A DNA stretch of 8,875 bases. Origin: Chloroflexota bacterium (lineage in GTDB: Bacteria > Chloroflexota > Dehalococcoidia > GIF9 > UBA5629). Numbering within the stretch: the stretch's first letter is position 1; each line of letters begins with the position of its first letter. Both the position numbers and the translations under genes were made by a program. The stretch lies in NCBI GenBank assembly GCA_026389655.1, contig JAPLHL010000321.1, positions 1-8,875 on the forward strand. The letters run 5' to 3'. Below, one piece after another: positions 1 to 6,052 of the stretch. Under the pieces are notes generated by a model. The model had not been told where the DNA came from. It was given only the letters and a program-made list of their open reading frames with translations, and did no database searches.

Positions 1-1328
1 AAAAGAACAACCTGTTCGTGCCTTTCAAGCGTGGATGCTATTCGCGATTTTAATAGACGGCTAAATATGCCGCGATTGCCGGACTTGAACTCGTCACGCA
101 TGTTGATGATGGTCACTTCCGGCAAAGGCGACTGCCCGAGCGGAGTTATTCTTTCCGGCAATTCGATCAGTTGATATTCTGATTTTATCGCCCTGTAATA
201 AGTCTCAATCGAAGGCGTAGCGCTTCCAAGGATTAGTGTGGCACCGGTAAGACCGGCGAGTTTCACGGCGATATCCCGTGCATGGTACCTTGGCATTTTG
301 TCGGACTGTTTGTAGGCCCATTCATGTTCCTCATCTACAATAATGAGACCGAGATCCGGTTGAGGAGCGAATATGGCACTGCGCGGGCCGATAACAATAT
401 CGAAATCCCCGCGGCGTATGCCGTGCCAGACGTCATACTGCTGACCAAGTGATAATCTACTATGTAACAGGGCTACCCGCCCCGGGAACCGTCCCATGAA
501 ACGGTCAATAATCTGCGGGGTTAAAGCTATCTCAGGCACCATACAAATTCCCTTTTTCCCCAACCTGATTGTTTCTGCCAGCGCCTGAAGATAGACCTCA
601 GTTTTTCCGCTTCCCGTCACTCCATGTAACAGAAATATGCCCGGGTTTCCATTACCCCCCTGGCCTGTAATTGAGCCCTTTATTCGTTGCCATGCAGATT
701 GCTGATCGCTCGTAAACGTGAATGGAAATTCCAATGGGAATTCCCTTCCAGCAAGAGGATTCCGGTCAACATCGACATTTTCTTCAACAATTAACCCCTT
801 TGCCAACAAGGCTTTTATGGTACTGCGGTTACATTTTAAATGTTCCTGTACCTGAGATGTGAGTAACGGGCCTGCCGATTGATCAAGATATTCCAATACT
901 TCGACCTGTTTCAATGCCCTTGAACACTTCAGCTCAAGGATTACGCGGCTAATCAATTCCTTTTCCGGATTCAATCTCAAGAATGCCCGGCGTTTTGTTT
1001 TAATCTCCTGCGTTCTCTCAAAACCAGGGGGTAACATAAGCGCAATCGCACTAAATAGAGGGGCAAGGTAATAATCAGCAATCCAAAGAGCCAGTCGAAT
1101 ACGTTCAGGAGATACTAGAGGAGAAGCTCCTATAATGCCCGATATCGCCCTGATTTCGGATATATTGGAACTGTCAGCCAGCCGGGCAACAACGCCCTTT
1201 AAAACCCTGGCGCCGAAAGGGACCCATACCCCAGACCCCACCTCAACATCCAACGAATCCGGGATAGAATAAGTGAAAGTATGTCGATGGCCGCCAGGAG
1301 CACTGACGGCCACCTCCGCGTATTTCAT
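1..1328 (-). CDS. priA: Primosomal protein N' (replication restart helicase PriA), C-terminal part cut by window edge
   Basis: PriA is a superfamily 2 3'-to-5' DNA helicase that reloads the replisome at stalled forks. I translated the minus strand from an ATG at 1328 and found 442 codons open to the left edge. The N-terminus (MKYAEVAVSAPGGHRHTFTY) is the typical 3'-DNA-binding domain start, and residues 90-101 carry the YYLAPL...LPPG signature. The helicase core shows Walker A GVTGSGKT (236-243), the DEEH box (332-335) followed by a YKQ element, and motif III GSATPS (368-373). The zinc-binding cysteines and motifs V-VI should lie beyond the edge, because the family is usually about 700-830 residues. 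The start lies 5 bp after the rplS stop with no clear Shine-Dalgarno sequence, so translation is probably coupled to rplS. The identification is firm. Whether the rest of the gene is intact cannot be seen. Confidence 0.96.
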   Translation of the reverse strand, partial: MKYAEVAVSAPGGHRHTFTYSIPDSLDVEVGSGVWVPFGARVLKGVVARLADSSNISEIRAISGIIGASPLVSPERIRLALWIADYYLAPLFSAIALMLPPGFERTQEIKTKRRAFLRLNPEKELISRVILELKCSRALKQVEVLEYLDQSAGPLLTSQVQEHLKCNRSTIKALLAKGLIVEENVDVDRNPLAGREFPLEFPFTFTSDQQSAWQRIKGSITGQGGNGNPGIFLLHGVTGSGKTEVYLQALAETIRLGKKGICMVPEIALTPQIIDRFMGRFPGRVALLHSRLSLGQQYDVWHGIRRGDFDIVIGPRSAIFAPQPDLGLIIVDEEHEWAYKQSDKMPRYHARDIAVKLAGLTGATLILGSATPSIETYYRAIKSEYQLIELPERITPLGQSPLPEVTIINMRDEFKSGNRGIFSRLLKSRIASTLERHEQVVL

Positions 1329-1333
1329 TCAGT

Positions 1334-1759
1334 CTATTTTGTTTCAGTTGCCGGACTGGAAGGCCCGGGACTCTCTGCTACTTCTTCCACCACGGTCGTT
1401 GCAGCCGCTTCAACAATGGCCTCACGCCTTTCTTTAAGACGCGCCTCTTTAGTGCTGAGCCTTCTGATGTAATATAGTTTGCTTCTTCGCACTTTGCCAT
1501 GCCTGACAACTTCGATTTTCTCCAGGAGAGGAGAGGCAAACGGGAAAGTATGCTCGACACCCACACCAGAGGTTACCCTGCGTACAGTGAAGTTGCCCCC
1601 TGAATTATGCCGGGCTATTTTTATGATTAGTCCCGGGAATGTCTGAACACGTTCACGATTGGCTTCTTTTATTTTAAAACTAACCCTCACATTATCGCCG
1701 GGAGACAATTTAGGCAACTTCGGATTAATTTTATTTTTCCCTAAAGCACTGATGTCCAT
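1334..1759 (-). CDS. rplS: 50S ribosomal protein L19
   Basis: L19 is a large-subunit protein at the interface with the 30S subunit. The 141-residue product has the family core: LSPGDNVRVSFKIKE near residues 18-32, FPGLIIKI (41-48), VRRVTSGVGVEHTFPF (59-74) and the strongly conserved SPLLEKIEVVRHGKVRRSKL stretch (76-95). I chose the ATG at 1759 over a start 15 codons upstream because it is preceded by AAGGAAAGG and because MDIS... fits family N-termini. The longer version would overlap the trmD stop. Length exceeds the usual L19 of about 115 residues: after residue 112 there is a tail rich in Ala, Glu, Val and Pro (EAIVEAAATTVVEEVAESPG and on to the end), probably disordered. The gene lies 25 bp downstream of trmD and 5 bp upstream of priA, in the classic trmD-rplS order. 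Confidence 0.97.
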   Translation of the reverse strand: MDISALGKNKINPKLPKLSPGDNVRVSFKIKEANRERVQTFPGLIIKIARHNSGGNFTVRRVTSGVGVEHTFPFASPLLEKIEVVRHGKVRRSKLYYIRRLSTKEARLKERREAIVEAAATTVVEEVAESPGPSSPATETK

Positions 1760-1766
1760 TGTATTT

Positions 1767-1775
1767 CCTTTCCTT
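1767..1775 (-). promoter_or_regulatory. Ribosome binding site fixing the rplS start
   Basis: The minus strand reads AAGGAAAGG here, 7 bp before the ATG at 1759. It lies in the short gap between the trmD stop and the rplS start. It supports the 141-residue form of L19 over the 15-residue-longer reading, whose start lies inside trmD. Confidence 0.75.
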
Positions 1776-1784
1776 ATTAATATA

Positions 1785-2528
1785 TTAATTGTTTTGCAAA
1801 CCAATAGATTTTAGCATTTTGTATTCGGCTTCTGTCAATGAAGCCCTTTTCAAAAGGTCGGGACGCCTTCTGGCTGTTCTTAGAATGCTTTGCTCCCGCC
1901 GCCATGTGGCAATTTCCTTATGATTCCCGGATAGTAGTACTTCAGGCACATGCCAACCCCTGAACTCGGGAGGCCTGGTGTACTGAGGATACTCCAATAG
2001 ATTGCCAACATGTGATTCTTCATCCAGGGATGTTTGAGATCCAATGGCGCCCGGCAATAACCTCACCAGAGAATCGATGATTACCATGGCTGCAGTCTCC
2101 CCCCCACTTAGTAAATAATCACCTATGCTTATTTCGTCAGTAACAAGATGCTCTGCAACCCTCTCGTCTATACCCTCATAATGGCCACATATCAATATAA
2201 TATTTTGCAGAGAAGCAAGCTTTTCTGCGATTTCCTGCGTAAGAATTTTCCCCTGAGGCGTCAGAAGAATTACCGGATACTCAGATTTTTCAACACCAGA
2301 TTTAATGCTCTCAACCGCTTCAAATACCGGCTCCGGTTTCATGACCATCCCGGCCCCTCCACCGTAAGGATAATCATCTGCCGTGCCATGTTTATCATGC
2401 GTAAAGGACCTGATGTCATGTAACCTTATATCTACGAAATTGCGTTCGATCGCCCGTCCAATAATACTGTGCTGCAAATAGCCGGAAAAAGCCCCCGGGA
2501 ATAAAGTCAGTATATCGATTTGCAACAT
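1785..2528 (-). CDS. trmD: tRNA (guanine-N1-)-methyltransferase TrmD
   Basis: TrmD is a SPOUT-class enzyme that transfers a methyl group from S-adenosylmethionine to G37 of tRNAs with a G at position 36, which prevents +1 frameshifting. The 247-residue product is of normal length and shows the trefoil-knot signatures: GGGAGMVMKPE (56-66), LICGHYEGIDERV (112-124), and EISIGDYLLSGGE (132-144). The last is followed by IIDSLVRLLPG (150-160), where Asp152 matches the expected catalytic base. A C-terminal SGNHKEI..WRRE motif (200-212) is also present. I chose the ATG at 2528 (MLQIDILTLFPGAF) because it gives the family N-terminus. An in-frame TTG at 2552 would add eight residues, and an AAGG lies about 12 bp before the chosen ATG. 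It is the first gene of the leftward operon trmD-rplS-priA. The usual upstream partners rpsP and rimM are absent. Confidence 0.97.
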   Translation of the reverse strand: MLQIDILTLFPGAFSGYLQHSIIGRAIERNFVDIRLHDIRSFTHDKHGTADDYPYGGGAGMVMKPEPVFEAVESIKSGVEKSEYPVILLTPQGKILTQEIAEKLASLQNIILICGHYEGIDERVAEHLVTDEISIGDYLLSGGETAAMVIIDSLVRLLPGAIGSQTSLDEESHVGNLLEYPQYTRPPEFRGWHVPEVLLSGNHKEIATWRREQSILRTARRRPDLLKRASLTEAEYKMLKSIGLQNN

Positions 2529-2564
2529 TTTCAAGTCTGCCTTAAATACCAAAACGAGACAGTA

Positions 2565-2592
2565 ATTCTACCATACGCTCTCCAAACCACAA
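2565..2592 (-). promoter_or_regulatory. Predicted extended -10 promoter of trmD-rplS-priA
   Basis: On the minus strand TTGTGG (2592-2587) is followed after 16 bp by TAGAAT (2570-2565), which matches the sigma-70 -10 consensus at five of six bases. A TG one base upstream of the hexamer (2573-2572) makes it an extended -10 element. The expected transcription start near 2558 gives a leader of about 30 nt before the trmD ATG. This is pattern-based only. Confidence 0.5.
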
Positions 2593-2642
2593 AATAGTTA
2601 AACTCATAAAATTCCTCTTTGATGACAGTTTTTGCCCGAACA

Positions 2643-2689
2643 ACACTATATATAGTGTTTTGTGCTAACAAATAATCAACTGCTTGTGT
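2643..2689. promoter_or_regulatory. Tandem NrdR-box-like operator in the trmD/division-operon intergenic region
   Basis: Bases 2643-2658 read ACACTATATATAGTGT, the core of a perfect 18-bp palindrome (2642-2659). They match every position of the published NrdR box consensus as I recall it (acaCwAtATaTwGtgt). A second, degenerate site at 2674-2689 (AATCAACTGCTTGTGT) fits at 10 of 16 positions, with an intact right half CTTGTGT. The two start exactly 31 bp apart, the same offset as the two boxes before nrdR in this window. The palindrome contains TATATA, which could act as a -10 element in either direction: ATGACA at 2622-2627 or minus-strand TTGATT at 2679-2674, each with a 19-bp spacer. The gene controlled is therefore not certain. 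It lies about 50 bp upstream of the predicted trmD -35 and about 75 bp before the -35 of the division operon. Confidence 0.65.
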
Positions 2690-2705
2690 TTCTCTACTAC
2701 TACCA

Positions 2706-2750
2706 CAAATTTTTATATGGGAAAAACCTGTGAATATTCCCAAATTTTTA
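2706..2750. repeat. Direct repeat pair flanking an inverted repeat
   Basis: The decamer CAAATTTTTA occurs at 2706-2715 and again at 2741-2750. Between and overlapping them, TGGGAA (2718-2723) pairs with TTCCCA (2737-2742) around a 13-base loop. The cluster ends 12 bp before the -35 of the division-operon promoter. It could be an A/T-rich UP element, an operator, or chance. No known binding motif was recognised. Confidence 0.4.
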
Positions 2751-2762
2751 ACTAAAAGACTA

Positions 2763-2792
2763 TTGACAAGTGGGGGATAAAGTGTTCATAAT
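2763..2792 (+). promoter_or_regulatory. Predicted sigma-70-type promoter of the division operon
   Basis: A perfect -35 hexamer TTGACA (2763-2768) is followed after 18 bp by CATAAT (2787-2792), five of six matches to TATAAT. A-rich sequence directly upstream may act as an UP element. The transcription start is expected near 2799-2800, inside the 10-bp repeats that follow, so a protein bound to them would block initiation. It would drive the winged-helix gene, mraZ, rsmH, the small membrane gene, ftsA and ftsZ. Confidence 0.7.
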
Positions 2793-2826
2793 GGGACATA
2801 GTGGTAAAAAGTGGTAAAAAAGGGGG
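2791..2826 (+). promoter_or_regulatory. MraZ-type operator: 10-bp-period TGG repeats
   Basis: TGGGA (2792), TGGTA (2802) and TGGTA (2812) recur at exact 10-bp steps, with a degenerate GGGGA at 2822. The second and third units are identical decamers (GTGGTAAAAA). MraZ is known to bind direct TGGG-type repeats spaced one helical turn apart in front of its own operon, for example TGGGN5 repeats in Escherichia coli and AAAGTG-type repeats in mycoplasmas. An AAAGTGT at 2779-2785 is slightly out of phase. The array overlaps the last base of the -10, the start site and the ribosome binding site of the next gene (AGGGGG, 2821-2826). Binding by MraZ is inferred. Confidence 0.65.
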
Positions 2827-2832
2827 AAAGAT

Positions 2833-3198
2833 ATGGTAACAAGTTATAGTTACGGAGAAATGGTCCATCAGGACCTCATGTCTTTCCTTAAAGAAAATGA
2901 ATTCACAGGGTTAAGGTTACGGCTGCTCCTGTTCTGGGGAAGGCATCCGCAAGCCAAATTCAACCTTGATTGCATAGCACATGTTCTCGATATCACACGT
3001 CATCACCTTCGTGAGCTTATGCAGGAATTGATAGACAAGGGCATGGTTAATGAACAGTACTGCACAAGCGGTATAGCCCACTACTCTTTAAATTACGAGC
3101 ATGCATTGAGCACGCACATTCAGCATTTAGCGGAGTTAGATTGGAGTGCACTAAAAAACCTTGAATTAGAAGTGGTGCAGGAAGCAGTTCCTGCATAG
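2833..3198 (+). CDS. Small winged-helix DNA-binding protein at the head of the division operon
   Basis: The product is 121 residues with no family I can name. Residues 27-37 (LRLRLLLFWGR) could form the first helix of a winged helix-turn-helix. Residues 43-51 (FNLDCIAHV) and 54-69 (ITRHHLRELMQELIDK) read as helix 2 and the recognition helix, followed by KGMVNEQY...IAHYSLN, which fits a beta wing. The C-terminal 35 residues are probably helical. The ATG is preceded by AGGGGG at 6 bp. The gene is first in the operon, directly downstream of the promoter and MraZ-type operator, and ends 23 bp before mraZ. A role as an extra transcription factor of the division operon is inferred from position. 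The fold is a reading by eye of hydrophobic pattern and helix spacing. Confidence 0.75.
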   Translation: MVTSYSYGEMVHQDLMSFLKENEFTGLRLRLLLFWGRHPQAKFNLDCIAHVLDITRHHLRELMQELIDKGMVNEQYCTSGIAHYSLNYEHALSTHIQHLAELDWSALKNLELEVVQEAVPA

Positions 3199-3221
3199 AT
3201 AGTATTTAGTCAGGTATATAT

Positions 3222-3650
3222 ATGTTTGTTGGTGAATACGAATATAAGGTCGATAACAAGGGCCGCTTACCCTTGCCACCCAAATTCCGCAAGGATATGG
3301 ATGACGGGCTAGTGCTCACAATGGTAGCGGACAATTGTATTACTGCCTATACAAAGACAGACTGGGCGAAAATGACCTCTAATGCAGCTCCCACCGGATT
3401 CTTTGTCTCTGAAGACGAAAGAAAACTCAACCGCTTTATATACAGTAACGCCAACGAAGTCAGTATTGATAACCAGGGAAGAATAGCGCTGCCCTCCGCA
3501 CTGCGCGAAAGATGTGGAATATCAGACACCGCAATAATAACCGGTGTTAATAATTACTTCGAAATCTGGACTCCCGCCGGGTTAAAGAAAGAGCAGCTGT
3601 CATCAGATGAAGCCCGCCAGTTGGTGGATAAGATGAAGGAAAGGAAATGA
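3222..3650 (+). CDS. mraZ: Transcriptional regulator MraZ
   Basis: MraZ is the ring-forming AbrB-like repressor of the division and cell wall cluster. The 142-residue product is of normal length and has the two SpoVT-AbrB swapped-hairpin repeats, each with a DxxGR motif: DNKGRLPLPPKFR (11-23) and DNQGRIALPSALRE (83-96). The start MFVGEYEYKVD is the standard one (compare MFxGEYxHxxD). Only a weak CAGG lies 7 bp before the ATG, so translation may depend partly on the upstream gene, which ends 23 bp earlier. Its stop overlaps the rsmH start as ATGA. The likely target is the 10-bp repeat array at 2791-2826, so autorepression would act through a promoter one gene upstream. Confidence 0.97.
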   Translation: MFVGEYEYKVDNKGRLPLPPKFRKDMDDGLVLTMVADNCITAYTKTDWAKMTSNAAPTGFFVSEDERKLNRFIYSNANEVSIDNQGRIALPSALRERCGISDTAIITGVNNYFEIWTPAGLKKEQLSSDEARQLVDKMKERK

Positions 3651-4582
3651 GCCTAACATTAACTAAAATGGTGCACACCCCGGTACTCGTTGATGAAGTC
3701 GTAGAAGCATTGAATATCCGCCCCGGTAAACGCTATGTCGACTGCACCCTTGGGGGCGGGGGCCATGCACTGGCAGTACTCTCCAAACTCCAGCACTCCT
3801 GTGAACTCCTCGGAATTGACTCAGACCCCGAAGCCATCCGGATCGCCCAACACAATTTATACGATTATTTCGAAAGCACGGTAATTATTAATGACAATTT
3901 CTACAACCTCGAAAATATATGTAAAGAAACCGACTTCCAGCCAGTGGACGGTATTTTATTTGACCTGGGGCTGTCTTCCCTTCAACTAGCGACAGCAGAG
4001 AGAGGCTTCAGTTTCCAGAACAGCGGACCCCTGGACATGCGATTCAACCCGGACGAACAGCTGACCGCTGCCGATATTGTGAATAAACTTCCCGAATCCA
4101 AACTGGCACAACTCATTTATATTTATGGTGAAGAGCCCTTCGCCAATAAGATTGCGAAAAACATAGTTAATAGCAGACCCGTAACCGATACCGCCGACCT
4201 TGCAGCCATTGTAATTAATACAGTGGGCGAGCAGCACGGCAAGATCCATCCAGCCACAAGAACATTCCAGGCGTTACGCATAGCGGTCAACCGCGAGTTG
4301 GACCATCTAACTTCAGCGTTGGAGCAAAGCCTGCATTGCCTGGCCCCCGGCGGCAGACTGGCTGTCATAAGCTATCACTCCCTGGAAGACCGCATAGTGA
4401 AAAATTTTATGCTTCGTGAAACCAGAGCTTGTATTTGCCCGGCAAATTTACCCGAATGCCGTTGTAAACATACACCGCAGTTCATCTTGATTAACAAACA
4501 TCCCATGATACCAACTGACTCTGAAATCGCTATAAACCCGCGAAGCCGGAGTGCAAAACTCCGCATCGCGCAGAAATTATAA
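3647..4582 (+). CDS. rsmH: 16S rRNA (cytosine1402-N4)-methyltransferase RsmH (MraW)
   Basis: RsmH uses S-adenosylmethionine to methylate N4 of C1402 in the decoding centre of 16S rRNA. The 311-residue product is full length. Visible are the SAM-binding VDCTLGGGGHA (31-41), GILFDLGLSSLQL (102-114), RGFSFQNSGPLDMRF (119-133), the HPATRTFQALRIAVNREL motif (201-218), and ISYHSLEDRIVKNF (241-254). A CxC-x6-CxC cysteine cluster (262-273) and the terminal NPRSRSAKLR (297-306) follow. The start overlaps the mraZ stop by four bases and has AAGGA at 6 bp. A second ATG eight codons in (MVHTPVL) would match shorter family N-termini but has no ribosome binding site. The mraZ-rsmH pairing is the near-universal head of the dcw cluster. 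Confidence 0.97.
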   Translation: MSLTLTKMVHTPVLVDEVVEALNIRPGKRYVDCTLGGGGHALAVLSKLQHSCELLGIDSDPEAIRIAQHNLYDYFESTVIINDNFYNLENICKETDFQPVDGILFDLGLSSLQLATAERGFSFQNSGPLDMRFNPDEQLTAADIVNKLPESKLAQLIYIYGEEPFANKIAKNIVNSRPVTDTADLAAIVINTVGEQHGKIHPATRTFQALRIAVNRELDHLTSALEQSLHCLAPGGRLAVISYHSLEDRIVKNFMLRETRACICPANLPECRCKHTPQFILINKHPMIPTDSEIAINPRSRSAKLRIAQKL

Positions 4583-4601
4583 ATAGCAGGAGGCAAAGAA
4601 A

Positions 4602-4736
4602 ATGATAGAAGCGAAAAGATTCGGCACCATCCTGAATAACGACAGGAGACTCCTGGCAATATTCGGGGGGATGGTTTTTGATGGCATCGTTTTCGTCAGC
4701 CTGATGATAGCTATCGCCATCCTATATTTCTTGTAA
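4602..4736 (+). CDS. 44-residue single-span membrane protein between rsmH and ftsA
   Basis: A short open frame starts at an ATG with an excellent ribosome binding site (AGCAGGAGG, 4586-4594) and ends in TAA. It has a basic, polar N-terminus (residues 1-16, with K5, R6, R15, R16) and then a hydrophobic run from residue 17 to the last residue, broken only by Asp27 and small residues. Residues 28-44 are almost entirely Ile, Val, Leu, Phe and Ala. Basic residues before the span predict the N-terminus inside and a C-terminus ending at the outer membrane face. Position, size and topology recall FtsL, which normally follows rsmH, but there is no periplasmic coiled coil, so I do not call it FtsL. It could be a small divisome or membrane-anchoring factor, or a remnant of ftsL. 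It is too short for most gene callers. Ribosome binding site, conserved location and coherent composition support it as real. Confidence 0.7.
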   Translation: MIEAKRFGTILNNDRRLLAIFGGMVFDGIVFVSLMIAIAILYFL

Positions 4737-4798
4737 AGGGTCGGCGTTCACAATAAAGGTATTAAACAGAATCACAAAATCGAAGGAGGCAAGGATAA

Positions 4799-6019
4799 AT
4801 GACAAAAAAATTAATCACCGGTATCGATGTAGGTACAACTAAGATCTGCACCATAGTTGCCACCCTTGATTCCGGCGGTGCTCTGCAGGTTCTCGGAGTC
4901 GGTCAGGTACCGTCACACGGTCTACATAAAGGCATGGTCGTGAATGTAGACGAGGCAAGGGATTCAATTGCAGAATCAGTAAAACGAGCCGAACAGGCCA
5001 GTGGTGTTAAGATCGAGTCAGCTTACGTCGGTGTCACTGGCAGGCATATCAGTTCGGTTAATAGCCATGGAGTAGTGGCAATTCCCCGCACTGATAGGTT
5101 AGTCAGGCAGGATGACCTGGGACGCGTTCTGTCATCCGCAAAAAACATCAATATCCCTGATGACAGGAAAATACTTCACCAGATCCCCCGAGGATACAGT
5201 CTGGATACACAGGAAAAAATCAAGAACCCAGTAGGTATGCACGGTTTCAGATTGGACGTGGAAACACATATCATCACGGCTTCAACTGCATCAGTGCAAA
5301 ACCTGGTCAAATGCGTACGCAGCGTCGGCATAGAAATAGACGACCTGGTTCTTGAGCCACTGGCCAGTGGCGAATCGGTATTGACCCCAGAAGAAAAGGA
5401 AATCGGCGTAATTATGGCCGATATCGGCGGCGGTACTACCGACATTGCAGTATTCAAAGACGGCAGCATATATCACACATCTATTATCCCCGTGGCCGGG
5501 TATCAGTTTACCAGCGATCTTTCCATCGGACTCGGGCTTCCTTTTGAAATAGCCGAGGCTATGAAAAAGAAATATGGCAACGTCTATCCTGAGACAGGTT
5601 CCAAGGACGAAGCTTCCACTCTTACTGTGGAAGATGGTCACAGTGTTTCATACAAAGACCTGTCCAACATACTCAGGGACCGCATGGAAGAATTGCTGCG
5701 CCTGATCCTACTTGAAATGCCCGATACCAGTTATGCAACACTTGCGCCGGCCGGCCTGGTTATGACAGGCGGCGGCTCAAAGATGAACGGTCTGGAAGCA
5801 TTAGCACGCGGGACCATCCGTATTCCTACAAGGATAGGAGAGCCAATGGGTGTCTATGGCATAACCGATGTGCTTCATGACCCGGCCAATGCAACAGGCG
5901 TGGGGCTGCTGCTCTGGGCAATTAAAACCGGCGGGAAACCCACCTGGGAAGCGAAAAGCAAGCCAGGAACAGCTAACAATGTAATGGGACTCATCAAGAA
6001 ATTCTTTGGGGCCCAATAA
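4799..6019 (+). CDS. ftsA: Cell division protein FtsA
   Basis: FtsA is an actin-fold ATPase that polymerises at the membrane and anchors FtsZ. The 406-residue product shows phosphate 1 loop GIDVGTTKI (8-16), the FtsA-specific 1C region (about 84-165), phosphate 2 loop ADIGGGTTDIAVF (207-219) and the adenosine motif VMTGGGSKMNGL (321-332). The C-terminus, after a linker rich in Lys, Pro and Gly (about 378-392), ends in NNVMGLIKKFFGAQ, an amphipathic helix matching the FtsA membrane-targeting sequence. GAAGGAGG lies 9 bp before the ATG. The gene follows the 44-residue membrane protein by 62 bp and precedes ftsZ by 33 bp. In a cell apparently lacking local murein genes it probably is the main FtsZ anchor. 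Confidence 0.97.
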   Translation: MTKKLITGIDVGTTKICTIVATLDSGGALQVLGVGQVPSHGLHKGMVVNVDEARDSIAESVKRAEQASGVKIESAYVGVTGRHISSVNSHGVVAIPRTDRLVRQDDLGRVLSSAKNINIPDDRKILHQIPRGYSLDTQEKIKNPVGMHGFRLDVETHIITASTASVQNLVKCVRSVGIEIDDLVLEPLASGESVLTPEEKEIGVIMADIGGGTTDIAVFKDGSIYHTSIIPVAGYQFTSDLSIGLGLPFEIAEAMKKKYGNVYPETGSKDEASTLTVEDGHSVSYKDLSNILRDRMEELLRLILLEMPDTSYATLAPAGLVMTGGGSKMNGLEALARGTIRIPTRIGEPMGVYGITDVLHDPANATGVGLLLWAIKTGGKPTWEAKSKPGTANNVMGLIKKFFGAQ

Positions 6020-6052
6020 ATAAATTTTTGAAATAACAGGAGGTAAGAAAGT

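Noticed and set aside
1281..1472. 63-residue plus-strand open frame across the rplS/priA junction
   Set aside because: It is antisense to two firmly identified genes and has no ribosome binding site or family resemblance.
2148..2423. 91-residue plus-strand open frame inside trmD
   Set aside because: It is fully antisense to trmD, whose motifs are intact across the region.
2531..2743. 70-residue minus-strand open frame upstream of trmD
   Set aside because: It starts at TTG, has no ribosome binding site or recognisable domain, and would place the perfect NrdR-type palindrome and the trmD promoter inside a coding region.
4602..4736. Naming the 44-residue membrane protein FtsL
   Set aside because: Position and single span fit, but the extracytoplasmic leucine-zipper region that defines FtsL is missing.
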